NCBI GenBank assembly: GCA_964057225.1
Contig: OZ059897.1
Span: 4,030,001 to 4,094,000, forward strand
DNA length: 64,000 bases
Source: Auanema rhodensis
Taxonomy: Eukaryota > Nematoda > Chromadorea > Rhabditida > Rhabditidae
Reading direction: 5' to 3'
The notes under the pieces: model-generated
What the model saw: only the letters and a program-made list of their open reading frames with translations
Databases searched by the model: none
What the model was told of the DNA's origin: nothing
Position numbers and translations under genes: made by a program
Shown: piece after piece, positions 8,992-21,978 of the stretch
How positions within the stretch are numbered: position 1 is the first letter of the stretch
Layout of the letters: each line of letters begins with the position of its first letter

Positions 8992-11900
8992 TTAATTTTT
9001 TCGTTGAATAACATTGTCCATCGTATTCGTCTTGAAAAAAGGAATCTAAAAACATCTACTTTTTGTGAAATTATTTAGAAATTTTTCGGGAAAATTTTTG
9101 TCACAATGTTTTTGGAAGCAATGTTGAGTGTACATGGGAACTCAGCATACACTAATGCATTATTTTTCAAACGATCATAACTAATTTTTGTATAGAGCGT
9201 TTCTCAATGTAGTATAGTGCATTCGATGCGGATTTTTAAGCTGCGTCGATCTGTGTTATCAGATTTGAGTTAGCTTGAAAATGCACCGAGATATCAACTG
9301 ATATATGTTCACACTTATATCCTCGATTTTCACCCTGAAGAATTAATTTTTTCGTTGAATAACATTGTCCATCGTCTTTGCCTTGAAAAAAGAAATTCAA
9401 AAACTCCTACTTTTTGTGAAATTATTTAGAAATTTTTCGGGAAAATTTTTGTCACAATGTTTTTGGAAGCAATGTTGAGTGTACATGGGAACTCAGCATA
9501 CACTAATGCATTATTTTTCAAACGATCATAACTAATTTTTGTATAGAGCGTTTCTCAATGTAGTATAGTGCATTCGATGCGGATTTTTAAGCTGCGTCGA
9601 TCTGTGTTATCAGATTTGAGTTAGCTTGAAAATGCACCGAGATATCAACTGATATATGTTCACACTTATATCCTCGATTTTCACCCTGAAGAAATGATTT
9701 TTTCGTTGAAAAACATTGTCCATCGTATTCGTCTTGAAAAAAGGAATCTAAAAACATCTACTGTTTGTGAAATTATTTAGAAATTTTTCTGGAAAATTTT
9801 TGTCACAATGTTTTTGGAAGCAATGTTGAGTGTACATGGGAACTCAGCATACACTAATGCATTATTTTTCAAACGATCATAACTAATTTTTGTATAGAGC
9901 GTTTCTCAATGTAGTATAGTGCATTCGATGCGGATTTTTAAGCTGCGTCGATCTGTGTTATCAGATTTGAGTTAGCTTAAAAATGCACCGAGATATCAAC
10001 TGATATATGTTCACACTTATATCCTCGATTTTCACCCTGAAGAAATGATTTTTTCGTTAAAAAACATTGTCCATCGTATTCGTCTTGAAAAAAGGAATCT
10101 AAAAACATCTACTTTTTGTGAAATTATTTAGAAATTTTTCGGGAAAATTTTTGTCAAAATGTTTTTGGAAGCAATGTTGAGTGTACATGGGAACTCAACA
10201 TACACTAATGCATTATTTTTCAAACGATCATAACTAATTTTTGTATGGAGCGTTTCTCAATGTAGTATAGTGCATTCGATGCGGATTTTTAAGCTGCGTC
10301 GATCTGTGTTATCAGATTCGAGTTAGCTTGAAAATGCACCGAGATATCAACTGATATATGTTCACACTTATATCCTCGATTTTCACCCTGAAGAAATGAT
10401 TTTTTCGTTGAAAAACATTGTCCATCGTAATCGTCTTGAAAAAAGGAATCTAAAAACATCTACTTTTTGTGAAATTATTTAGAAATTTTTCGGGAAAATT
10501 TTTGTCACAATGTTTTTGGAAGCAATGTTGAGTGTACATGGGAACTCAGCATACACTAATGCATTATTTTTCAAACGATCATAACTAATTTTTTTATAGA
10601 GCGTTTCTCAATGTAGTATAGTGCATTCGATGCGGATTTTTAAGCTGCGTCGATCTGTGTTATCAGATTTGAGTTAGCTTGAAAATGCACCGAGATATCA
10701 ACTGATATATGTTCACACTTATATCCTCGATTTTCACCCTGAAGAAATGATTTTTTCGTTGAAAAACATTGTCCATCGTATTCGTCTTGAAAAAAGGAAT
10801 CTAAAAACATCTACTTTTTGTGAAATTATTTAGAAATTTTTCGGGAAAATTTTTGTCACAATGTTTTTGGAAGCAATGTTGAGTGTACATGGGAACTCAG
10901 CATACACTAATGCATTATTTTTCAAACGATCATAACTAATTTTTTTATAGAGCGTTTCTCAATGTAGTATAGTGCATTCGATGCGGATTTTTAAGCTGCG
11001 TCGATCTGTGTTATCAGATTTGAGTTAGCTTGAAAATGCACCGAGATATCAACTGATATATGTTCACACTTATATCCTCGATTTTCACCCTGAAGAATTA
11101 ATTTTTTCGTTGAATAACATTGTCCATCGTCTTTGCCTTGAAAAAAGAAATCTAAAAACTCCTACTTTTTGTGAAATTATTTAGAAATTTTTCGGGAAAA
11201 TTTTTGTCACAATGTTTTTGGAAGCAATGTTGAGTGTACATGGGAACTCAGCATACACTAATGCATTATTTTTCAAACGATCATAACTAATTTTTGTATA
11301 GAGCGTTTCTCAATGTAGTATAGTGCATTCGATGCGGATTTTTAAGCTGCGTCGATCTGTGTTATCAGATTTGAGTTAGCTTGAAAATGCACCGAGATAT
11401 CAACTGATATATGTTCACACTTATATCCTCGATTTTCACCCTGAAGAAATGATTTTTTCGTTGAAAAACATTGTCCATCGTATTCGTCTTGAAAAAAGGA
11501 ATCTAAAAACATCTACTTTTTGTGAAATTATTTAGAAATTTTTCGGGAAAATTTTTGTCACAATGTTTTTGGAAGCAATGTTGAGTGTACATGGGAACTC
11601 AGCATACACTAATGCATTATTTTTCAAACGATCATAACTAATTTTTGTATGGAGCGTTTCTCAATGTAGTATAGTGCATTCGATGCGGAGTTTTAAGCTG
11701 CGTTGATCTGTGTTATCAGATTTGCGCTAGCTTAAAAATGCACCGAGTAATCAACTGATATAGGTTCACACTTATATCCTCGATTTTCACCCTGAAGAAT
11801 TAATTTTTTCGTTGAATAACATTGTCCATCGTATTCGTCTTGAAAAAAGGAATCTAAAAACATCTACTTTTTGTGAAATTATTTAGAAATTTTTCGGGAA

Positions 11901-12501
11901 AATTTTTGTCACAATGTTTTTGGAAGCAATGTTGAGTGTACATGGGAACTCAGCATACACTAATGCATTATTTTTCAAACGATCATAACTAATTTTTGTA
12001 TAGAGCGTTTCTCAATGTAGTATAGTGCATTCGATGCGGATTTTTAAGCTGCGTCGATCTGTGTTATCAGATTTGAGTTAGCTTGAAAATGCACCGAGAT
12101 ATCAACTGATATATGTTCACACTTATATCCTCGATTTTCACCCTGAAGAATTAATTTTTTCGTTGAATAACATTGTCCATCGTCTTTGCCTTGAAAAAAG
12201 AAATCTAAAAACTCCTACTTTTTGTGAAATTATTTAGAAATTTTTCGGGAAAATTTTTGTCACAATGTTTTTGGAAGCAATGTTGAGTGTACATGGGAAC
12301 TCAGCATACACTAATGCATTATTTTTCAAACGATCATAACTAATTTTTGTATAGAGCGTTTCTCAATGTAGTATAGTGCATTCGATGCGGATTTTTAAGC
12401 TGCGTCGATCTGTGTTATCAGATTTGAGTTAGCTTAAAAATGCACCGAGATATCAACTGATATATGTTCACACTTATATCCTCGATTTTCACCCTGAAGA
12501 A

Positions 12502-14256
12502 ATGATTTTTTCGTTAAAAAACATTGTCCATCGTATTCGTCTTGAAAAAAGGAATCTAAAAACATCTACTTTTTGTGAAATTATTTAGAAATTTTTCGGG
12601 AAAATTTTTGTCAAAATGTTTTTGGAAGCAATGTTGAGTGTACATGGGAACTCAACATACACTAATGCATTATTTTTCAAACGATCATAACTAATTTTTG
12701 TATGGAGCGTTTCTCAATGTAGTATAGTGCATTCGATGCGGATTTTTAAGCTGCGTTGATCTGTGTTATCAGATTTGCGCTAGCTTAAAAATGCACCGAG
12801 TAATCAACTGATATAGGTTCACACTTATATCCTCGATTTTCACCCTGAAGAATAAATTTTTTCGTTGAATAACATTGTCCATCGTCTTTGCCTTGAAAAA
12901 AAAAATCTAAAAACTCCTACTTTTTGTGAAATTATTTAAAAATTTTTCGGGAAAATTTTTGTCACAATGTTTTTGGAAGCAATGTTGAGTGTACATGGGA
13001 ACTCAACATACACTAATGCATTATTTTTCAAACGATCATAACTAATTTTTGTATGGAGCGTTTCTCAATGTAGTATAGTGCATTCGATGCGGATTTTTAA
13101 GCTGCGTCGATCTGTGTTATCAGATTTGAGTTAGCTTGAAAATGCACCGAGATATCAACTGATATATGTTCACACTTATATCCTCGATTTTCACCCTGAA
13201 GAATTAATTTTTTCGTTGAATAACATTGTCCATCGTCTTTGCCTTGAAAAAAGAAATCTAAAAACTCCTACTTTTTGTGAAATTATTTAGAAATTTTTCG
13301 GGAAAATTTTTGTCACAATGTTTTTGGAAGCAATGTTGAGTGTACATGGGAACTCAGCATACACTAATGCATTATTTTTCAAACGATCATAACTAATTTT
13401 TTTATAGAGCGTTTCTCAATGTAGTATAGTGCATTCGATGCGGATTTTTAAGCTGCGTCGATCTGTGTTATCAGATTTGAGTTAGCTTGAAAATGCACCG
13501 AGATATCAACTGATATATGTTCACACTTATATCCTCGATTTTCACCCTGAAGAAATGATTTTTTCGTTGAAAAACATTGTCCATCGTATTCGTCTTGAAA
13601 AAAGGAATCTAAAAACATCTACTTTTTGTGAAATTATTTAGAAATTTTTCGGGAAAATTTTTGTCACAATGTTTTTGGAAGCAATGTTGAGTGTACATGG
13701 GAACTCAGCATACACTAATGCATTATTTTTCAAACGATCATAACTAATTTTTTTATAGAGCGTTTCTCAATGTAGTATAGTGCATTCGATGCGGATTTTT
13801 AAGCTGCGTCGATCTGTGTTATCAGATTTGAGTTAGCTTGAAAATGCACCGAGATATCAACTGATATATGTTCACACTTATATCCTCGATTTTCACCCTG
13901 AAGAATTAATTTTTTCGTTGAATAACATTGTCCATCGTCTTTGCCTTGAAAAAAGAAATCTGAAAACTCCTACTTTTTGTGAAATTATTTAGAAATTTTT
14001 CGGGAAAATTTTTGTCACAATGTTTTTGGAAGCAATGTTGAGTGTACATGGGAACTCAGCATACACTAATGCATTATTTTTCAAACGATCATAACTAATT
14101 TTTGTATGGAGCGTTTCTCAATGTAGTATAGTGCATTCGATGCGGAGTTTTAAGCTGCGTTGATCTGTGTTATCAGATTTGCGCTAGCTTAAAAATGCAC
14201 CGAGTAATCAACTGATATAGGTTCACACTTATATCCTCGATTTTCACCCTGAAGAA
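12502..14256. repeat. Central block D-E-B-A-B
   Basis: A D unit is followed by an E unit (nine-A run, private ttaaaaatt), then B, A, B. The E unit pairs gtcacaatg with tcaacat, again a recombinant of the two linked forms. The A and the second B unit follow the T-run marker ttttttatag. The last B unit has a private change, ctgaaaactcc. Confidence 0.78.
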
Positions 14257-17200
14257 TTAATTTTTTCGTTGAATAACATTGTCCATCGTATTCGTCTTGA
14301 AAAAAGGAATCTAAAAACATCTACTTTTTGTGAAATTATTTAGAAATTTTTCGGGAAAATTTTTGTCACAATGTTTTTGGAAGCAATGTTGAGTGTACAT
14401 GGGAACTCAGCATACACTAATGCATTATTTTTCAAACGATCATAACTAATTTTTGTATAGAGCGTTTCTCAATGTAGTATAGTGCATTCGATGCGGATTT
14501 TTAAGCTGCGTCGATCTGTGTTATCAGATTTGAGTTAGCTTGAAAATGCACCGAGATATCAACTGATATATGTTCACACTTATATCCTCGATTTTCACCC
14601 TGAAGAATTAATTTTTTCGTTGAATAACATTGTCCATCGTCTTTGCCTTGAAAAAAGAAATCTAAAAACTCCTACTTTTTGTGAAATTATTTAGAAATTT
14701 TTCGGGAAATTTTTTGTCACAATGTTTTTGGAAGCAATGTTGAGTGTACATGGGAACTCAGCATACACTAATGCATTATTTTTCAAACGATCATAACTAA
14801 TTTTTGTATAGAGCGTTTCTCAATGTAGTATAGTGCATTCGATGCGGATTTTTAAGCTGCGTCGATCTGTGTTATCAGATTTGAGTTAGCTTGAAAATGC
14901 ACCGAGATATCAACTGATATATGTTCACACTTATATCCTCGATTTTCACCCTGAAGAAATGATTTTTTCGTTGAAAAACATTGTCCATCGTATTCGTCTT
15001 GAAAAAAGGAATCTAAAAACATCTACTTTTTGTGAAATTATTTAGAAATTTTTCGGGAAAATTTTTGTCACAATGTTTTTGGAAGCAATGTTGAGTGTAC
15101 ATGGGAACTCAGCATACACTAATGCATTATTTTTCAAACGATCATAACTAATTTTTGTATGGAGCGTTTCTCAATGTAGTATAGTGCATTCGATGCGGAG
15201 TTTTAAGCTGCGTTGATCTGTGTTATCAGATTTGCGCTAGCTTAAAAATGCACCGAGTAATCAACTGATATAGGTTCACACTTATATCCTCGATTTTCAC
15301 CCTGAAGAATTAATTTTTTCGTTGAATAACATTGTCCATCGTATTCGTCTTGAAAAAAGGAATCTAAAAACATCTACTTTTTGTGAAATTATTTAGAAAT
15401 TTTTCGGGAAAATTTTTGTCACAATGTTTTTGGAAGCAATGTTGAGTGTACATGGGAACTCAGCATACACTAATGCATTATTTTTCAAACGATCATAACT
15501 AATTTTTGTATAGAGCGTTTCTCAATGTAGTATAGTGCATTCGATGCGGATTTTTAAGCTGCGTCGATCTGTGTTATCAGATTTGAGTTAGCTTGAAAAT
15601 GCACCGAGATATCAACTGATATATGTTCACACTTACATCCTCGATTTTCACCCTGAAGAATTAATTTTTTCGTTGAATAACATTGTCCATCGTCTTTGCC
15701 TTGAAAAAAGAAATCTAAAAACTCCTACTTTTTGTGAAATTATTTAGAAATTTTTCGGGAAAATTTTTGTCACAATGTTTTTGGAAGCAATGTTGAGTGT
15801 ACATGGGAACTCAGCATACACTAATGCATTATTTTTCAAACGATCATAACTAATTTTTGTATAGAGCGTTTCTCAATGTAGTATAGTGCATTCGATGCGG
15901 ATTTTTAAGCTGCGTCGATCTGTGTTATCAGATTTGAGTTAGCTTGAAAATGCACCGAGATATCAACTGATATATGTTCACACTTATATCCTCGATTTTC
16001 ACCCTGAAGAAATGATTTTTTCGTTGAAAAACATTGTCCATCGTATTCGTCTTGAAAAAAGGAATCTAAAAACATCTACTTTTTGTGAAATTATTTAGAA
16101 ATTTTTCGGGAAAATTTTTGTCACAATGTTTTTGGAAGCAATGTTGAGTGTACATGGGAACTCAGCATACACTAATGCATTATTTTTCAAACGATCATAA
16201 CTAATTTTTGTATAGAGCGTTTCTCAATGTAGTATAGTGCATTCGATGCGGATTTTTAAGCTGCGTCGATCTGTGTTATCAGATTTGAGTTAGCTTAAAA
16301 ATGCACCGAGATATCAACTGACATATGTTCACACTTATACCCTCGATTTTCACCCTGAAGAAATGATTTTTTCGTTGAAAAACATTGTCCATCGTATTCG
16401 TCTTGAAAAAAGGAATCTAAAAACATCTACTTTTTGTGAAATTATTTAGAAATTTTTCGGGAAAATTTTTGTCACAATGTTTTTGGAAGCAATGTTGAGT
16501 GTACATGGGAACTCAGCATACACTAATGCATTATTTTTCAAACGATCATAACTAATTTTTGTATAGAGCGTTTCTCAATGTAGTATAGTGCATTCGATGC
16601 GGATTTTTAAGCTGCGTCGATCTGTGTTATCAGATTTGAGTTAGCTTAAAAATGCACCGAGATATCAACTGATATATGTTCACACTTATATCCTCGATTT
16701 TCACCCTGAAGAAATGATTTTTTCGTTAAAAAACATTGTCCATCGTATTCGTCTTGAAAAAAGGAATCTAAAAACATCTACTTTTTGTGAAATTATTTAG
16801 AAATTTTTCGGGAAAATTTTTGTCAAAATGTTTTTGGAAGCAATGTTGAGTGTACATGGGAACTCAACATACACTAATGCATTATTTTTCAAACGATCAT
16901 AACTAATTTTTGTATGGAGCGTTTCTCAATGTAGTATAGTGCATTCGATGCGGATTTTTAAGCTGCGTTGATCTGTGTTATCAGATTTGAGTTAGCTTGA
17001 AAATGCACCGAGATATCAACTGATATAGGTTCACACTTATATCCTCGATTTTCACCCTGAAGAATAAATTTTTTCGTTGAAAAACATTGTCCATCGTATT
17101 CGTCTTGAAAAAAGGAATCTAAAAACATCTACTTTTTGTGAAATTATTTAGAAATTTTTCGGGAAAATTTTTGTCACAATGTTTTTGGAAGCAATGTTGA

Positions 17201-18468
17201 GTGTACATGGGAACTCAGCATACACTAATGCATTATTTTTCAAACGATCATAACTAATTTTTTTATAGAGCGTTTCTCAATGTAGTATAGTGCATTCGAT
17301 GCGGATTTTTAAGCTGCGTCGATCTGTGTTATCAGATTTGAGTTAGCTTGAAAATGCACCGAGATATCAACTGATATATGTTCACACTTATATCCTCGAT
17401 TTTCACCCTGAAGAATTAATTTTTTCGTTGAATAACATTGTCCATCGTCTTTGCCTTGAAAAAAGAAATCTAAAAACTCCTACTTTTTGTGAAATTATTT
17501 AGAAATTTTTCGGGAAAATTTTTGTCACAATGTTTTTGGAAGCAATGTTGAGTGTACATGGGAACTCAGCATACACTAATGCATTATTTTTCAAACGATC
17601 ATAACTAATTTTTGTATAGAGCGTTTCTCAATGTAGTATAGTGCATTCGATGCGGATTTTTAAGCTGCGTCGATCTGTGTTATCAGATTTGAGTTAGCTT
17701 GAAAATGCACCGAGATATCAACTGATATATGTTCACACTTATATCCTCGATTTTCACCCTGAAGAAATGATTTTTTCGTTGAAAAACATTGTCCATCGTA
17801 TTCGTCTTGAAAAAAGGAATCTAAAAACATCTACTTTTTGTGAAATTATTTAGAAATTTTTCGGGAAAATTTTTGTCACAATGTTTTTGGAAGCAATGTT
17901 GAGTGTACATGGGAACTCAGCATACACTAATGCATTATTTTTCAAACGATCATAACTAATTTTTGTATGGAGCGTTTCTCAATGTAGTATAGTGCATTCG
18001 ATGCGGAGTTTTAAGCTGCGTTGATCTGTGTTATCAGATTTGCGCTAGCTTAAAAATGCACCGAGTAATCAACTGATATAGGTTCACACTTATATCCTCG
18101 ATTTTCACCCTGAAGAATTAATTTTTTCGTTGAATAACATTGTCCATCGTATTCGTCTTGAAAAAAGGAATCTAAAAACATCTACTTTTTGTGAAATTAT
18201 TTAGAAATTTTTCGGGAAAATTTTTGTCACAATATTTTTGGAAGCAATGTTGAGTGTACATGGGAACTCAGCATACACTAATGCATTATTTTTCAAACGA
18301 TCATAACTAATTTTTGTATGGAGCGTTTCTCAATGTAGTATAGTGCATTCGATGCGGAGTTTTAAGCTGCGTTGATCTGTGTTATCAGATTTGCGCTAGC
18401 TTAAAAATGCACCGAGTAATCAACTGATATAGGTTCACACTTATATCCTCGATTTTCACCCTGAAGAA
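14257..18468. repeat. Twelve-unit higher-order segment, copy 1 (4212 bp)
   Basis: The unit order is G-B-A-G-B-A-A'-D-F-B-A-G. The same order, with shared diagnostic bases, occurs at 25489-29700. Shared marks include gggaaatttttt in the first B unit, gacatatg plus tataccc before A', the lost G of the D unit, the F unit and the T-run marker ttttttatag before the third B. Private changes include cacttacatcc near 15635. The segment contains G-B-A twice in a row (14257-15309, 15310-16362), a trimer nested inside. Confidence 0.85.
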
Positions 18469-21400
18469 TTAATTTTTTCGTTGAATAACATTGTCCATCG
18501 TATTCGTCTTGAAAAAAGGAATCTAAAAACATCTACTTTTTGTGAAATTATTTAGAAATTTTTCGGGAAAATTTTTGTCACAATGTTTTTGGAAGCAATG
18601 TTGAGTGTACATGGGAACTCAGCATACACTAATGCATTATTTTTCAAACGATCATAACTAATTTTTGTATAGAGCGTTTCTCAATGTAGTATAGTGCATT
18701 CGATGCGGATTTTTAAGCTGCGTCGATCTGTGTTATCAGATTTGAGTTAGCTTGAAAATGCACCGAGATATCAACTGATATATGTTCACACTTATATCCT
18801 CGATTTTCACCCTGAAGAATTAATTTTTTCGTTGAATAACATTGTCCATCGTCTTTGCCTTGAAAAAAGAAATCTAAAAACTCCTACTTTTTGTGAAATT
18901 ATTTAGAAATTTTTCGGGAAAATTTTTGTCACAATGTTTTTGGAAGCAATGTTGAGTGTACATGGGAACTCAGCATACACTAATGCATTATTTTTCAAAC
19001 GATCATAACTAATTTTTGTATAGAGCGTTTCTCAATGTAGTATAGTGCATTCGATGCGGATTTTTAAGCTGCGTTGATCTGTGTTATCAGATTTGCGCTA
19101 GCTTAAAAATGCACCGAGTAATCAACTGATATAGGTTCACACTTATATCCTCGATTTTCACCCTGAAGAATTAATTTTTTCGTTGAATAACATTGTCCAT
19201 CGTATTCGTCTTGAAAAAAGGAATCTAAAAACATCTACTTTTTGTGAAATTATTTAGAAATTTTTCGGGAAAATTTTTGTCACAATGTTTTTGGAAGCAA
19301 TGTTGAGTGTACATGGGAACTCAGCATACACTAATGCATTATTTTTCAAACGATCATAACTAATTTTTGTATAGAGCGTTTCTCAATGTAGTATAGTGCA
19401 TTCGATGCGGATTTTTAAGCTGCGTCGATCTGTGTTATCAGATTTGAGTTAGCTTAAAAATGCACCGAGATATCAACTGATATATGTTCACACTTCTATC
19501 CTCGATTTTCACCCTGAAGAAATGATTTTTTCGTTAAAAAACATTGTCCATCGTATTCGTCTTGAAAAAAGGAATCTAAAAACATCTACTTTTTGTGAAA
19601 TTATTTAGAAATTTTTCGGGAAAATTTTTGTCAAAATGTTTTTGGAAGCAATGTTGAGTGTACATGGGAACTCAACATACACTAATGCATTATTTTTCAA
19701 ACGATCATAACTAATTTTTGTATGGAGCGTTTCTCAATGTAGTATAGTGCATTCGATGCGGATTTTTAAGCTGCGTTGATCTGTGTTATCAGATTTGCGC
19801 TAGCTTAAAAATGCACCGAGTAATCAACTGATATAGGTTCACACTTATATCCTCGATTTTCACCCTGAAGAATTAATTTTTTCGTTGAATAACATTGTCC
19901 ATCGTATTCGTCTTGAAAAAAGGAATCTAAAAACATCTACTTTTTGTGAAATTATTTAGAAATTTTTCGGGAAAATTTTTGTCACAATGTTTTTGGAAGC
20001 AATGTTGAGTGTACATGGGAACTCAGCATACACTAATGCATTATTTTTCAAACGATCATAACTAATTTTTGTATAGAGCGTTTCTCAATGTAGTATAGTG
20101 CATTCGATGCGGATTTTTAAGCTGCGTCGATCTGTGTTATCAGATTTGAGTTAGCTTGAAAATGCACCGAGATATCAACTGATATATGTTCACACTTATA
20201 TCCTCGATTTTCACCCTGAAGAAATGATTTTTTCGTTGAAAAACATTGTCCATCGTATTCGTCTTGAAAAAAGGAATCTAAAAACATCTACTTTTTGTGA
20301 AATTATTTAGAAATTTTTCGGGAAAATTTTTGTCACAATGTTTTTGGAAGCAATGTTGAGTGTACATGGGAACTCAGCATACACTAATGCATTATTTTTC
20401 AAACGATCATAACTAATTTTTGTATAGAGCGTTTCTCAATGTAGTATAGTGCATTCGATGCGGATTTTTAAGCTGCGTCGATCTGTGTTATCAGATTTGA
20501 GTTAGCTTAAAAATGCACCGAGATATCAACTGACATATGTTCACACTTATACCCTCGATTTTCACCCTGAAGAAATGATTTTTTCGTTGAAAAACATTGT
20601 CCATCGTATTCGTCTTGAAAAAAGGAATCTAAAAACATCTACTTTTTGTGAAATTATTTAGAAATTTTTCGGGAAAATTTTTGTCACAATGTTTTTGGAA
20701 GCAATGTTGAGTGTACATGGGAACTCAGCATACACTAATGCATTATTTTTCAAACGATCATAACTAATTTTTGTATAGAGCGTTTCTCAATGTAGTATAG
20801 TGCATTCGATGCGGATTTTTAAGCTGCGTCGATCTGTGTTATCAGATTTGAGTTAGCTTAAAAATGCACCGAGATATCAACTGATATATGTTCACACTTA
20901 TATCCTCGATTTTCACCCTGAAGAAATGATTTTTTCGTTAAAAAACATTGTCCATCGTATTCGTCTTGAAAAAAGGAATCTAAAAACATCTACTTTTTGT
21001 GAAATTATTTAGAAATTTTTCGGGAAAATTTTTGTCAAAATGTTTTTGGAAGCAATGTTGAGTGTACATGGGAACTCAACATACACTAATGCATTATTTT
21101 TCAAACGATCATAACTAATTTTTGTATGGAGCGTTTCTCAATGTAGTATAGTGCATTCGATGCGGATTTTTAAGCTGCGTTGATCTGTGTTATCAGATTT
21201 GCGCTAGCTTAAAAATGCACCGAGTAATCAACTGATATAGGTTCACACTTATATCCTCGATTTTCACCCTGAAGAATAAATTTTTTCGTTGAATAACATT
21301 GTCCATCGTCTTTGCCTTGAAAAAAAAAATCTAAAAACTCCTACTTTTTGTGAAATTATTTAGAAATTTTTCGGGAAAATTTTTGTCACAATGTTTTTGG

Positions 21401-21978
21401 AAGCAATGTTGAGTGTACATGGGAACTCAGCATACACTAATGCATTATTTTTCAAACGATCATAACTAATTTTTGTATAGAGCGTTTCTCAATGTAGTAT
21501 AGTGCATTCGATGCGGATTTTTAAGCTGCGTCGATCTGTGTTATCAGATTTGAGTTAGCTTGAAAATGCACCGAGATATCAACTGATATATGTTAACACT
21601 TATATCCTCGATTTTCACCCTGAAGAAATGATTTTTTCGTTGAAAAACATTGTCCATCGTATTCGTCTTGAAAAAAGGAATCTAAAAACATCTACTTTTT
21701 GTGAAATTATTTAGAAATTTTTCGGGAAAATTTTTGTCACAATGTTTTTGGAAGCAATGTTGAGTGTACATGGGAACTCAGCATACACTAATGCATTATT
21801 TTTCAAACGATCATAACTAATTTTTTTATAGAGCGTTTCTCAATGTAGTATAGTGCATTCGATGCGGATTTTTAAGCTGCGTCGATCTGTGTTATCAGAT
21901 TTGAGTTAGCTTGAAAATGCACCGAGATATCAACTGATATATGTTCACACTTATATCCTCGATTTTCACCCTGAAGAA
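18469..21978. repeat. Central block G-B-G-D-G-A-A'-D-E-A
   Basis: Ten units lie between higher-order segments. The first G unit directly follows another G unit, so G-G is a single-unit duplication; the preceding one carries a private caatattttt. The D unit at 19522 has ttctatcc, a mark found again at 37072 and 38476. The A-A'-D-E cassette begins at 20224. The last A unit follows a private gttaacac. Confidence 0.78.

Larger units (their letters stand above)
7939..12501. repeat. Five-unit segment A-B-A-G-B present twice, 2808 bp apart
   Basis: The string A-B-A-G-B occupies 7939-9693 and again 10747-12501, exactly 8 units apart. Both copies have the T-run marker ttttttatagag just before the first B unit (8131 and 10939). 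Between them lie A, D, A at 9694-10746, with private changes ctgtttgtg (A), cgttaaaaaac (D) and gtaatcg (A). The second copy is followed directly by a D unit, so one A unit was gained or lost. The B unit at 8290 has private changes (tatatagaaattcttc). Confidence 0.8.
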